In this document: piece by piece, positions 25,775 through 34,302 of the stretch
How the letters are laid out: every line of letters begins with the position of its first letter
Numbering within the stretch: the stretch's first letter is position 1
Source: Sedimentisphaerales bacterium
Lineage (GTDB): Bacteria > Planctomycetota > Phycisphaerae > Sedimentisphaerales > Anaerohalosphaeraceae
DNA length: 45,028 nucleotides
Reading direction: 5' to 3'
Assembly (NCBI GenBank): GCA_016930745.1
Contig: JAFGGE010000137.1
Location: 1-45,028 of the forward strand
Notes under the pieces: generated by a model
What the model was told of the DNA's origin: nothing
The model's database searches: none
The model's input: only the letters and a program-made list of their open reading frames with translations
Program-made: the position numbers and the translations under genes

Positions 25775-28700
25775 ATGAAGCTTGAAAAGATCGTTCTGAA
25801 CGGATTCAAGAGTTTTGCCGACAAAACCGAATTTGCGTTTAACCAGCGGATTACGGCGATTGTAGGGCCCAATGGATGCGGCAAGAGCAATGTGGTCGAC
25901 GCCGTCAAATGGGCGTTGGGCAACCAGAGCCCCAAACAGCTTCGCAGCGGACAGATGCTGGATGTGATCTTCAGCGGCTCCAGCAGCCGCAAATCCAGCG
26001 GCATGGCGCAGGTGTCGCTGGAGTTTTCCGATGTTCGGGGACTGGGTATCGAGCAGGACAACCTGGAAATCACGCGCCGTCTCTATCGCAGCGGGGAAAG
26101 CGAATATCTGATCAACAATCGTCCCTGCCGGCTTCGGGATATTCGCGACCTGTTCATGGATACCGGGGTGGGCGTCAGCGCCTACTCCATCATCGAGCAG
26201 GGCCAGATCGATCAGCTTCTGCAGGCCTCCAAAGTCGACCGTCGCGTCATTTTTGAAGAGGCCGCCGGGATCAGTAAGTTCAAATCCCATAAGAAAGAAG
26301 CAACCCGCAAGCTGGAACGCACCGAACAGAATCTGCTTCGTCTGGCCGATATCGTCGCCGAAGTACAGCGGCAGCTTCGCAGCATCAAGCTGCAGGCGGG
26401 CAAGGCCAGAAATTACCTGAAATACAGCGAACGGCTCAAAGAGCTGCGCGTCAATTATTCGCTTTCCGAATACGACAAAATCGTCCGTCAAAAAGCCGAA
26501 AAGAAAGGGGTTTTGGGCGAACTGGAAAGCCATTTCGGCGGTGTCGCGGCGGATGTGGCTCGTTGCGACGCCGAATTGAGCCAGATCGGCAGCCAAATCA
26601 TCGAATCCGAGACCCAGATCAACCGCTGGGACAATACCCTGGTGGCCGCCACCAGCAAGATCGAGCAGCAGATGGAGCGGATTTTGTTCCTGCAAAACCG
26701 GCTCAAAGAGCTGGAGCAGCGAAAAACGGCCGCCGCCCAGCAAATCCGCCAGCTTGGCGGACGCTGCGATGAGTTTACCCGTCAGCTCAGGCGATGCGAC
26801 CAGGACCTGGAAGAAAACGAAAGGGTGTTTGTCGCCAAGCGCGAGCAGCTTGATGCGATGGACGGGATCGTGGAAGAGATCAATACCGAACTGGACAGCC
26901 TCCAGGCCCAACTGGAAGACGAGAAAAGCGGCATCATCGATATCGTGCGCCGCACCGCTCAATTGCATAACGAAATCCAAAGTATGAACACCTATCGGGA
27001 CAACCTGAGCGGACAGGTCAGCCGGCTCAACGACCGTGCCGCCGGCGCCAAGCAGCAGCTTTCGGATCTTCTGACCGGCAAGGCGCAGTATCAAGCCCGT
27101 CTCCAGGATATCAACACGGTTTTGGGACAGCTTCAGGACAACCTGGACGCCAAACGTGCCGCGATGGAAGCCATCGACAGCGAAATGGCCCGGGACGCCG
27201 ATCTGCTCAACGAGGCCAAGCAGCAGCGAAGCGGCCTGGTGAGCGAGCTGAATATTCTTCGCGATATGGAGGCCAAACGGGAAGGGCTCAGTGATGCCCT
27301 CAAGGATATCCTGCGCCGCCGGGACGAAAACGGACAGGCGCCGTTTGCCTTCGTGGAAGGGATTGTGGCCGATATCATTCACGCCGACGCCCGGCATGCG
27401 GCGATCGTGGAAGCCGCCCTGGAAGGCAAAGCCGATACGCTCGTGGTCAACAGTACCGGGGCATGTATCCATGACCGGGATCTGCATGAGCGTCTGGACA
27501 GCCGGATTAACGTTATCTGTTCGGATCGTGTCGAACCGTTTGTGGAAATCCACGATCTGTCCCAATATCCTTCGGTACTAGGGCGGCTTATCGAGTTCGT
27601 CCGATACGACAGCAGATACGCCCGTCTGGCCTGGAATCTGCTGGGTCGGGTTGTTCTGGTCGAGTCTCTTGATACCGCCATGGATTTATCGCGTCGGCTC
27701 GGCCCGGCGTATCGGTTTGTGACCGTCGACGGCCAGGTTTTCGACGGGCGGCATACCCTCCGAATCGGCCCTTCGGGAAAATGCACGGGGCTGATTTCCC
27801 GCCGCAGCCGGATTGTTCAACTGGAAGAGGAAACGGCCCGACTGTCGCAACAGATCGCACAGATGGAAGATCATCGCAGGGAACAGGCCCGACAGACGGA
27901 GCATTTGTCGCGGCTTTGCAAGGATTTTCGCACCAGCATTTATGAAGCCAGCACGGAAAAGGTCGACGCCGACTCGCGGCTTCGTCTGCTGGAGCAGAAT
28001 ATCCAGCGTCTGACGGAGGAGCAGCCGGTCCTGAACAGCGAAATCAAAATGCTCGAAGAGGAGATTTCCCAGTCCGTGCGCAGGGAGCATGACTCGCAAC
28101 AGAAACTGCGGGAACTGGAGCAGATCAACGCCCAGCGAGCCGCCCACATCGAAGAACTGGGGCGGCATCTGGACGAGAAAAAGGCCCTCCTGGAAAATAA
28201 GATTGCGCTTCGCACCGAACTGAAAGTGGAAATCGGCCAGTTTTCCGAGCAACAGCGATCGATCCGGCAGCAGATCGCCTCGTATCAAAGTCAGCTCCAG
28301 CACAGCCGCATGACGATCGAATCGGCGCGGACGGAACTTCTCGGACACGAGGAACAGATTTCTCAGACCGAACGGAACATCCTGTCCAGCGAAAGCCGGG
28401 TTTCGGAACTGTATGTGGAAAAGGAAAACGCCCAGCGGATCAGCGTACAGGTGCATCGCCAAGTAGAGCAGCTCCTGGCGCAGCGCAAAACGACCGAGCA
28501 GCGTCTGCGGGAACAGCGGGCGGTCCAGGCGCAGGTCGAGGAACAGATGCAGCAGGTCAAGATCGAACTGGGGCAATTGCAGGTCAAGGACGAGGATCTG
28601 ATTCAGAGAGTGCAGGAGGAACTGCAGATCGATCTGGTCAAGGCATACGAAAGCTTCCAGCAGGAAGATGTGAACTGGGAGGCGGTTCGCGAAGAGATCG

Positions 28701-29353
28701 CGGATCTGCGGGACAAGATCGACCGCATCGGGAATGTAAATCTGGACGCCATCGGCGAGCAGGAAGAGCTGGAAAAACGCTTTGAGTTTCTCAGCGCCCA
28801 GGTCGAGGATCTGAATAAAAGCAAGGCCCAACTGGAACAGCTCATCGCCCGGATCAATAAGGAAAGCCGTGAAAAATTCCGCATCACCTTCGAAGAAATC
28901 CGGGAAAACTTCCATATCCTTTTCCGGAAGCTGTTCGGCGGCGGCAAGGCGGATATCGTACTGGAAAATCCGGAAGACCTGCTGGAAAGCGGGATCGAGA
29001 TCATCGCCCGGCCCCCCGGCAAGGAAACCCGCAGCATCAGCCTGCTCAGCGGCGGCGAGAAGACCATGACGGCGATCAGCCTTTTGTTTGCGGTCTTCAA
29101 AACCAAGCCTTCGCCCTTCTGTTTCCTCGATGAGGTCGACGCCGCCCTGGACGAAGCCAACAACGAGCGGTTTAATCTGGTGGTGCAGGAATTCAAGAAG
29201 GAATCGCAATTTGTTATCGTTACCCACGCCAAGCGAACCATGAGCATCGCCGATATCCTGTACGGCGTGACAATGCAGACCAAGGGCGTCAGCAAGAAGA
29301 TCAGCGTCCAGTTCGACAGTGTGGAAGAACGTCCGGAAACCGCGGTCGCCTAG
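25775..29353 (+). CDS. smc: Chromosome segregation protein SMC
   Basis: The DNA-organising ATPase of bacterial condensin, acting as a dimer with ScpA/ScpB (not in the window). The 1192-residue protein has the N-terminal Walker A GPNGCGKSN (31-39) in VLNGFKSFADKTEF context, long coiled coils rich in Q/E/R/L (about 170-500 and 680-1010), a hinge at about 510-670 (FAFVEGIVADIIHADARHAA, then ADTLVVNST), and the C-terminal signature LLSGGEK (1090-1096) with Walker B FCFLDEVDAALDEANN (1116-1131). ATG 25775 is chosen for its GAGGAAG ribosome site and the conserved MKLEKIVLNGFKSF beginning; the open frame extends 16 codons upstream. It lies 84 bases after the FlgI-like gene. Confidence 0.97.
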   Translation: MKLEKIVLNGFKSFADKTEFAFNQRITAIVGPNGCGKSNVVDAVKWALGNQSPKQLRSGQMLDVIFSGSSSRKSSGMAQVSLEFSDVRGLGIEQDNLEITRRLYRSGESEYLINNRPCRLRDIRDLFMDTGVGVSAYSIIEQGQIDQLLQASKVDRRVIFEEAAGISKFKSHKKEATRKLERTEQNLLRLADIVAEVQRQLRSIKLQAGKARNYLKYSERLKELRVNYSLSEYDKIVRQKAEKKGVLGELESHFGGVAADVARCDAELSQIGSQIIESETQINRWDNTLVAATSKIEQQMERILFLQNRLKELEQRKTAAAQQIRQLGGRCDEFTRQLRRCDQDLEENERVFVAKREQLDAMDGIVEEINTELDSLQAQLEDEKSGIIDIVRRTAQLHNEIQSMNTYRDNLSGQVSRLNDRAAGAKQQLSDLLTGKAQYQARLQDINTVLGQLQDNLDAKRAAMEAIDSEMARDADLLNEAKQQRSGLVSELNILRDMEAKREGLSDALKDILRRRDENGQAPFAFVEGIVADIIHADARHAAIVEAALEGKADTLVVNSTGACIHDRDLHERLDSRINVICSDRVEPFVEIHDLSQYPSVLGRLIEFVRYDSRYARLAWNLLGRVVLVESLDTAMDLSRRLGPAYRFVTVDGQVFDGRHTLRIGPSGKCTGLISRRSRIVQLEEETARLSQQIAQMEDHRREQARQTEHLSRLCKDFRTSIYEASTEKVDADSRLRLLEQNIQRLTEEQPVLNSEIKMLEEEISQSVRREHDSQQKLRELEQINAQRAAHIEELGRHLDEKKALLENKIALRTELKVEIGQFSEQQRSIRQQIASYQSQLQHSRMTIESARTELLGHEEQISQTERNILSSESRVSELYVEKENAQRISVQVHRQVEQLLAQRKTTEQRLREQRAVQAQVEEQMQQVKIELGQLQVKDEDLIQRVQEELQIDLVKAYESFQQEDVNWEAVREEIADLRDKIDRIGNVNLDAIGEQEELEKRFEFLSAQVEDLNKSKAQLEQLIARINKESREKFRITFEEIRENFHILFRKLFGGGKADIVLENPEDLLESGIEIIARPPGKETRSISLLSGGEKTMTAISLLFAVFKTKPSPFCFLDEVDAALDEANNERFNLVVQEFKKESQFVIVTHAKRTMSIADILYGVTMQTKGVSKKISVQFDSVEERPETAVA

Positions 29354-29388
29354 CCGCCTCCTCGATGCGATCAACGAGCAGATGTCTG

Positions 29389-29417
29389 TTGTGCCGGGCC
29401 GATCCGGCCGGTATAAT
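29389..29417 (+). promoter_or_regulatory. Promoter for the M16 pair
   Basis: TTGTGC (29389-29394), 17-base spacer, TATAAT (29412-29417): perfect -10 and weak -35. The spacer holds a short inverted repeat GGCCG-ATC-CGGCC, which could be a protein site or chance. It lies 43 bases before the first M16 start, in the 106-base gap after smc. Confidence 0.5.
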
Positions 29418-29459
29418 CCTGTAGTAGTAGTATCGTTTTACATACGGAGATTGTCTTGC

Positions 29460-30692
29460 ATGGCCAATACACTCGACCAATACACGCTCGGCAATGGCAT
29501 GGTGATCCTGGGGGAGCGGATGGACCATGTCCAGTCCGCGGCGTTTACTTTTTTGCTGCCCTGCGGAGCCGCTCTGCTGCCGGAAGGCGCTTGCGGAGCG
29601 GGGGAAGTTATCGCCGACTGGATCTTTCGCGGCGCCGGAAAACGGAACAGCCGGCAGATCAGCGATGCCCTGGATGCGCTTGGGCTGCACCGCGACAGCG
29701 GGGTTTCGGCCGCCCATTTGTCTCTGTCGGGCGCCCTGGAAGCCGGGAACCTGCACAAAGCCCTCGATTTGTATGCGGATATTCTCCTTGAACCAAGCCT
29801 GAAGGAGGAACAATTCGCCTTTTCGCAGCAATTGGCGATCCAGGAGCTGCTGGGGCTGGACGACGATCCGCGTCAGAAAATCGGGATGCTGGTCTGCGAG
29901 CAGTTTTACCCCCATCCGTGGGGTCGTCCTTCGATGGGTAAGCGGGAAGAGTTGGTGGCTCTTACACCCGATCGAACCAGGCAGATCATTCGGGATCGTT
30001 TCTCCATCGGTGGGACGATTTTCAGCGTAGCGGGGCGATACGATTTCGAAACAATCTGCCGCCAAATGGAATCGCGGTTCGGCTCAGCGAAAACCGGATC
30101 GGAAACGATGATACAAAACGGTCCTCGAGGCAAGAAATATGTGCATGAAAACCATGAAGGGGCTCAGGTGCATATCGGACTGATGACGGAGACGATATCG
30201 ATTACCAGCGAAGACTATTACAATGCCATGGCGGCCGTCTCGGTCCTGTCCGGCAGCATGAGCAGCCGGTTGTTCACCGAGGTACGGGAAAAACGGGGTC
30301 TCTGTTATGCTGTCGGCGCCCGATATCATTCGCTCCGCGACATGGCGGGAATCCGCTGCTATGCGGGCACAACACCGGATAAGGCCCAGGAAACACTGGA
30401 CGTCATTGTCGCCGAATTCAATCGACTTCACGAAGGCATTCTCGAAGAGGAGATGGACCGTGCGAAAGTCGGGCTAAAGAGCACGTTAATCATGCAGAGC
30501 GAATCGACGATTTCACGGGCCGGCGGGATCGCGGGAGATTATTATCTGCTCGGTCGGGTTCGTCCCATGGAAGAAATCAGGCATCGCCTCAAGGAAACGA
30601 CCGTCAAAACCGTGGTTGATTTTCTCCGGCGGCATCGCTTTGTTGAATATACCGTCGCCACGATCGGCCCGACGGAAGTGCGCTGGTCCTGA
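29460..30692 (+). CDS. M16 peptidase-like protein lacking the zinc motif
   Basis: A 410-residue M16B (pitrilysin/processing-peptidase-like) protein that is probably the non-catalytic partner of the next gene's product. At the place of HxxEH it has GEVIADWIFRGAG, that is Glu49, Ala52 and Asp53 instead of His, Glu and His, so zinc cannot bind normally. It keeps the substrate-binding R/Y region REKRGLCYAVGARYHS in the second half. The chosen ATG has GGAG ten bases upstream; the open frame runs 47 codons further up without support. It ends 29 bases before the active partner. No signal peptide is seen, so a cytoplasmic location is likely. Confidence 0.85.
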   Translation: MANTLDQYTLGNGMVILGERMDHVQSAAFTFLLPCGAALLPEGACGAGEVIADWIFRGAGKRNSRQISDALDALGLHRDSGVSAAHLSLSGALEAGNLHKALDLYADILLEPSLKEEQFAFSQQLAIQELLGLDDDPRQKIGMLVCEQFYPHPWGRPSMGKREELVALTPDRTRQIIRDRFSIGGTIFSVAGRYDFETICRQMESRFGSAKTGSETMIQNGPRGKKYVHENHEGAQVHIGLMTETISITSEDYYNAMAAVSVLSGSMSSRLFTEVREKRGLCYAVGARYHSLRDMAGIRCYAGTTPDKAQETLDVIVAEFNRLHEGILEEEMDRAKVGLKSTLIMQSESTISRAGGIAGDYYLLGRVRPMEEIRHRLKETTVKTVVDFLRRHRFVEYTVATIGPTEVRWS

Positions 30693-30721
30693 ACGGCAAT
30701 ACGAAGGGAAGCGAAAGGAAT

Positions 30722-31948
30722 ATGGAATTTCAAAGGCATCAATTATCCAACGGACTGAGCGTCATCGGCGAGGTCAATCCATCCGCTCAGTCTGCCGCGG
30801 TGGGTTTTTTTGTACGGACCGGGGCACGGGACGAAACGGCCGAAATCAGCGGCGTTTCGCATTTTCTGGAACATATGCTTTTCAAGGGCACCGACAAGCT
30901 CAGCGCCATGGAAGTCAACGAAGCATTCGACAGCACCGGAGCCAAATTCAACGCCTTTACCAGCGAGGAAAATACCGTTTACTATGCGGCCGTGCTGCCC
31001 GAATACCTTGACAGGGTGACTGACTTGTGGACCCAATTGATGCGGCCGGCCCTTAGGGATGACGACTTCAACATGGAAAAGAACGTGATTCTGGAAGAAA
31101 TCGCCATGTACAAGGACCTGCCGCAGTTCGATGTAATGGACCGCTGCCGTTCGCTGCATTTCGACAAACATCCCTGCGCCCACAGCGTGCTTGGCAGCGA
31201 GGAAAGCATCGCCGCGCTGACCGCCGAACAGATGCGGGAGTATTTTCAGCATCGCTACGCCCCGAACAATCTGACGCTGGCCTGTTGTGGAAATTTCGAC
31301 TTTGATCGGTTTTGCCGGATGGCCCAGGAGAAATGCGGATCCTGGACTCCGTTCGAGGTCGGCCGTGAACTGAGCTACTTCGGCGGAAGCAAGAGCAAAC
31401 GACATGAAACCAAGGCCAATCTGGTGCGGGAGCATATCTGCCTGGTCAGTGCCGGCGTCGCCGCCCAGGACCGGAGGCGCTATGCCGCTTCGCTGCTGGG
31501 ACTGATCCTGGGGGATTCGACCGGGTCGCGTTTTTTCTGGGCGCTGGTGGATACCGCCCTGGCCGAGACGGCCGAGATGCAGTACGAATCGATGGATGGC
31601 GTGGGAGCGTTTTACAGTTATCTTCGATGCAGCCGGGACAATGCCGCACCGGTTATGGATATCGTTGACGGCATTTTCGATGACGTCACGCAACATGGCG
31701 TAACACAGGCAGAACTGGATGCGGCCAGGAACAAAGTGCTCAGCTCGGTAACCATTAAAAGCGAACAGCCGATGGGCCGGCTTGTCGATCTGGGCTTTAA
31801 CTGGGTTTACCTGAACGAGTATCGAAGCGTGGCCGACGACGTGGCCGCCATCAAGGCGGTGACGGCCGAGGAGGTCAACCGACTGCTTGACGAATTCAAG
31901 CCGGGCCAGTATACACTGTTTTCGCTGGGGCCTGAGGACCAGAAATAA
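30722..31948 (+). CDS. Zinc-dependent M16 peptidase, catalytic subunit
   Basis: A 408-residue M16B metalloprotease subunit. The inverted zinc motif HFLEH is at 47-51 in GVSHFLEHMLFKGT, and the distal Glu ligand lies in NVILEEIAMYKDLP (Glu125/126). The second half has GDSTGSRFFWALVDTALAE where active single-chain members usually carry the R..Y (REKRGLAY-like) substrate motif, which is missing here but present in the preceding gene's product. The two proteins thus complement each other, as in known alpha/beta M16B heterodimers. No signal peptide. Substrate unknown; possibly peptide degradation or processing. AAGGAA precedes the start. Confidence 0.92.
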   Translation: MEFQRHQLSNGLSVIGEVNPSAQSAAVGFFVRTGARDETAEISGVSHFLEHMLFKGTDKLSAMEVNEAFDSTGAKFNAFTSEENTVYYAAVLPEYLDRVTDLWTQLMRPALRDDDFNMEKNVILEEIAMYKDLPQFDVMDRCRSLHFDKHPCAHSVLGSEESIAALTAEQMREYFQHRYAPNNLTLACCGNFDFDRFCRMAQEKCGSWTPFEVGRELSYFGGSKSKRHETKANLVREHICLVSAGVAAQDRRRYAASLLGLILGDSTGSRFFWALVDTALAETAEMQYESMDGVGAFYSYLRCSRDNAAPVMDIVDGIFDDVTQHGVTQAELDAARNKVLSSVTIKSEQPMGRLVDLGFNWVYLNEYRSVADDVAAIKAVTAEEVNRLLDEFKPGQYTLFSLGPEDQK

Positions 31949-31992
31949 ATTCGATTTTCTGATATGTCTCTATTGGAACAGGGAGGACGTCG

Positions 31993-32607
31993 ATGGAAGA
32001 GAAAGAAACATTCAAACAGATCGATGCCGATATTCTGCAGGGCAGGGCCGATATTTTTCGCGCCCAACAGGAAGGTCTGGGCGCCAAGGCTCCCGGATCA
32101 GAGAAACCGCTTCCTGCGGCTCTGCGTCCCCTCCGCCAGATCCGGGTCGGAGAAGCGGAATCCACAAGCCTACCGGAACAAGAGGAGACGGCAGTTTCCT
32201 CAGAACAGGAAAACCTGGTTGAATTGTCCCGACAGGTACGGGAAGAGTTGGCCCGCACTGCCGATGAGGAAGAGAACGAATCGAAATCCGGTGAAATAGA
32301 GAAAGACATCCCCCGTTTCGATCTGGCCGAGCAGATCCTGGTGGAACAGCGCCGCGCCGTCGCCCAGCGCCGCCAAAAATCCGGCGCAGGCGACGGGATC
32401 GGACCCGCCCTGAACGATCGCGGGATTCATCAGGTGGTTCGAGCCATCAACCAGCCTCCATCCGTGCAGACCAACATGGATCGGCCCAAGATGGCTTCGC
32501 CTGTGTCTTTGCGAAATGCCGCCTGGCCGGAGGAAGCGGGATTCGACGAAGGAATCATCGCCCGGATCGTCGCTTCGGATATTGCCCGGCTCTGCCGGAG
32601 GGCATAA
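31993..32607 (+). CDS. Acidic hypothetical protein
   Basis: A 204-residue protein that I do not recognise. The N-terminal two thirds are highly charged and probably helical or disordered, with many Glu and Gln residues (KETFKQIDADILQGRADIF, then VELSRQVREELARTADEEE, then AEQILVEQRRAVAQRRQK). The C-terminal part has DRGIHQVVRAINQP and ends in FDEGIIARIVASDIARLC. No signal peptide or membrane segment is visible. GGGAGGA lies five bases before the ATG, and codon use resembles the neighbours, so it is probably a real gene. It follows the M16 pair by 44 bases and meets nnrD tail to tail with seven bases between. Confidence 0.72.
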   Translation: MEEKETFKQIDADILQGRADIFRAQQEGLGAKAPGSEKPLPAALRPLRQIRVGEAESTSLPEQEETAVSSEQENLVELSRQVREELARTADEEENESKSGEIEKDIPRFDLAEQILVEQRRAVAQRRQKSGAGDGIGPALNDRGIHQVVRAINQPPSVQTNMDRPKMASPVSLRNAAWPEEAGFDEGIIARIVASDIARLCRRA

Positions 32608-32614
32608 TTACACC

Positions 32615-33478
32615 TTATTGTGCCTGTTCCTGAAAGGCCTTACCAAGGGAATCGATAATGTCGGTTGCGATCAGGCTGATTTGCCCCCGTTCGGCGGCGG
32701 CCAGGTCACCCGCCCGGCCGTGGATATACACTCCCAACACCGCCGCTTCAAAATGGGATAATCCCTGCCCAACGAGAGCGGTAATGATCCCCGTCAAGAC
32801 ATCTCCGGACCCGGCGGTCGCCATGCCCGGATTACCGGTCTCGTTATGATAAAATTTCTCCCCTTCGGCAACGACCGTCCCGGCCCCTTTGAGCACAATC
32901 GTACAATCGGTTTCATGGGCAAAGTCGACTGCCGTTTGGACGCGGTCCGAGGGAATGGCGGTGCGGAATACGCTGCCCCACAACCGCTTCATCTCACCGG
33001 GATGCGGAGTCAGGATGATAGACGCCTTGCGATGGCGAATCCAGGAAACGCTCTTGGCAAGACAATTCAAACCATCGGCATCGATCACCAACCTCAGATC
33101 TTTGCAACCGATTAAAAGATAGAGCACATCCTTAACGCCGCTGCTCTGACCCAGCCCAGGCCCAAAAGCGATGACGTCATTATCCTCGATAACAGAAAGA
33201 ATTATATCAATGGCCCTGGCTGAAACCTGGCCATCACGGCCTTCCGGCAGAGGTATCGTGGTATAGCAGGGCTCGATACTCGCGACGATCGGAAGAACAC
33301 TTGCCGGTGTGGCCACACGAACCAGCCCCGCCCCGGATCGCAGGGCGGCGCGCCCGGCGATCGCCGCCGCCCCGGTCATCCCGCGTGATCCGGCAATAAT
33401 CAATACCTTGCCAAACATACCCTTATGGGCATCCTTTGCCCGTAAAGGCAACTGTGGAATAGTCGTGATCTTCTGCAT
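32615..33478 (-). CDS. nnrD: ADP/ATP-dependent NAD(P)HX dehydratase NnrD
   Basis: Repairs hydrated NADH or NADPH by ADP/ATP-dependent dehydration. The 287-residue protein is the ribokinase-fold (YjeF C-terminal) domain alone, without the NnrE epimerase domain that is often fused to it. Motifs are GMFGKVLIIAGSRGMTGAAA, FGPGLGQSS, VIDADGLNCLA, ILTPHPGEMKRLWG, VLKGAGTVVA and NPGMATAGSGDVLTGII with the catalytic Asp in GSGDVL. It follows larB by six bases, so it is probably co-transcribed. Its place at the end of an oxidoreductase-rich operon suits a cofactor-repair role, although that link is inferred. Confidence 0.94.
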   Translation of the reverse strand: MQKITTIPQLPLRAKDAHKGMFGKVLIIAGSRGMTGAAAIAGRAALRSGAGLVRVATPASVLPIVASIEPCYTTIPLPEGRDGQVSARAIDIILSVIEDNDVIAFGPGLGQSSGVKDVLYLLIGCKDLRLVIDADGLNCLAKSVSWIRHRKASIILTPHPGEMKRLWGSVFRTAIPSDRVQTAVDFAHETDCTIVLKGAGTVVAEGEKFYHNETGNPGMATAGSGDVLTGIITALVGQGLSHFEAAVLGVYIHGRAGDLAAAERGQISLIATDIIDSLGKAFQEQAQ

Positions 33479-33484
33479 ACAGCC

Positions 33485-34255
33485 TCATCCCTGATTTCGA
33501 GACATCTTGCTGTTAATAATGCTGGCCGCGTATCCAGCGCCGAAACCATTGTCGATGTTGACCACGGTGATGCCCGATGCACAACTGTTGAGCATGGTCA
33601 ATAACGCCGCCAGGCCCTCAAAGCTGGCGCCGTAGCCGACACTGGTGGGCACGGCGATCACCGGGCAGCCAACCAGCCCCCCCACCACGCTGGCCAGGGC
33701 CCCTTCCATGCCCGCCACGACGATGATTACCGAAGCCTGATGCAGGACTTGCAGATTGTTGAGAAGCCGGTGCAGGCCCGCTACACCGACATCGGCCAGG
33801 AGCCGGGTCTGCTGACCCATGATCTCGCAGGTCACCTTGGCCTCCATCGCCACCGGCAGATCGGCGGTGCCCGCCGTGACGACGGCAATGTAATGATCGG
33901 ACGGCTGGGCGGGTCTTTGCACCAGCGTTACCGTTCGGGCAAGAGTATCGTATTGCAGGTCGGGGTACTTTCCGGTAGCAACCAGAGCATCATAAATCTC
34001 CTGTCCGGCTCGGCTGGCCAGAACATTGTTGCCTTTTTGCGCCAGCCGCTCGAAGATGCCGACGACCTGCTCGATGGTCTTGCCGGGGCAATAGATCACC
34101 TCCGGAAAACCGCAGCGGATCTGCCGGTGGTGATCCACCCGCGCAAAACCCAGGTCCTCAAACGGAAGATGACGCAGTTTTTCCACCGCCTCATCAATTG
34201 TCAAAGAACCGTCCTTAACTTTCTGCAATAAATTAATAAGGTGATCTGTGTTCAT
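33485..34255 (-). CDS. larB: LarB-like nickel-pincer cofactor carboxylase
   Basis: In characterised systems LarB carboxylates and hydrolyses nicotinic acid adenine dinucleotide, the first step to the nickel-pincer nucleotide cofactor of lactate racemase and related enzymes. The 256-residue protein has an N-terminal helical part (LLQKVKDGSLTIDEAVEKL), the RVDHHRQIRCGFPEVIYC segment, and a PurE-like C-terminal domain with HYIAVVTAGTADLPVA, ADVGVAGLHRLL, VVAGMEGALASVVGGLVGCP and VPTSVGYGASFEGLAALLTM. ATG 34255 is chosen because the family begins near here; an in-frame ATG at 34315 lies 20 codons upstream. No larC or larE is visible, so the rest of the pathway must lie elsewhere or this copy acts differently. 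Confidence 0.9.
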   Translation of the reverse strand: MNTDHLINLLQKVKDGSLTIDEAVEKLRHLPFEDLGFARVDHHRQIRCGFPEVIYCPGKTIEQVVGIFERLAQKGNNVLASRAGQEIYDALVATGKYPDLQYDTLARTVTLVQRPAQPSDHYIAVVTAGTADLPVAMEAKVTCEIMGQQTRLLADVGVAGLHRLLNNLQVLHQASVIIVVAGMEGALASVVGGLVGCPVIAVPTSVGYGASFEGLAALLTMLNSCASGITVVNIDNGFGAGYAASIINSKMSRNQG

Positions 34256-34302
34256 CCGATATCTACTCTCTTTGGTTTCCAGTCTCTTCAACAAGGAGGG
34301 TA

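Noticed and set aside
25583..29374. Two long minus-strand frames (660 and 562 codons) opposite smc
   Set aside because: Antisense shadows of the coiled-coil coding sequence of smc; compositions rich in Leu, Phe and Gln are the complement of Glu/Lys/Leu codons.
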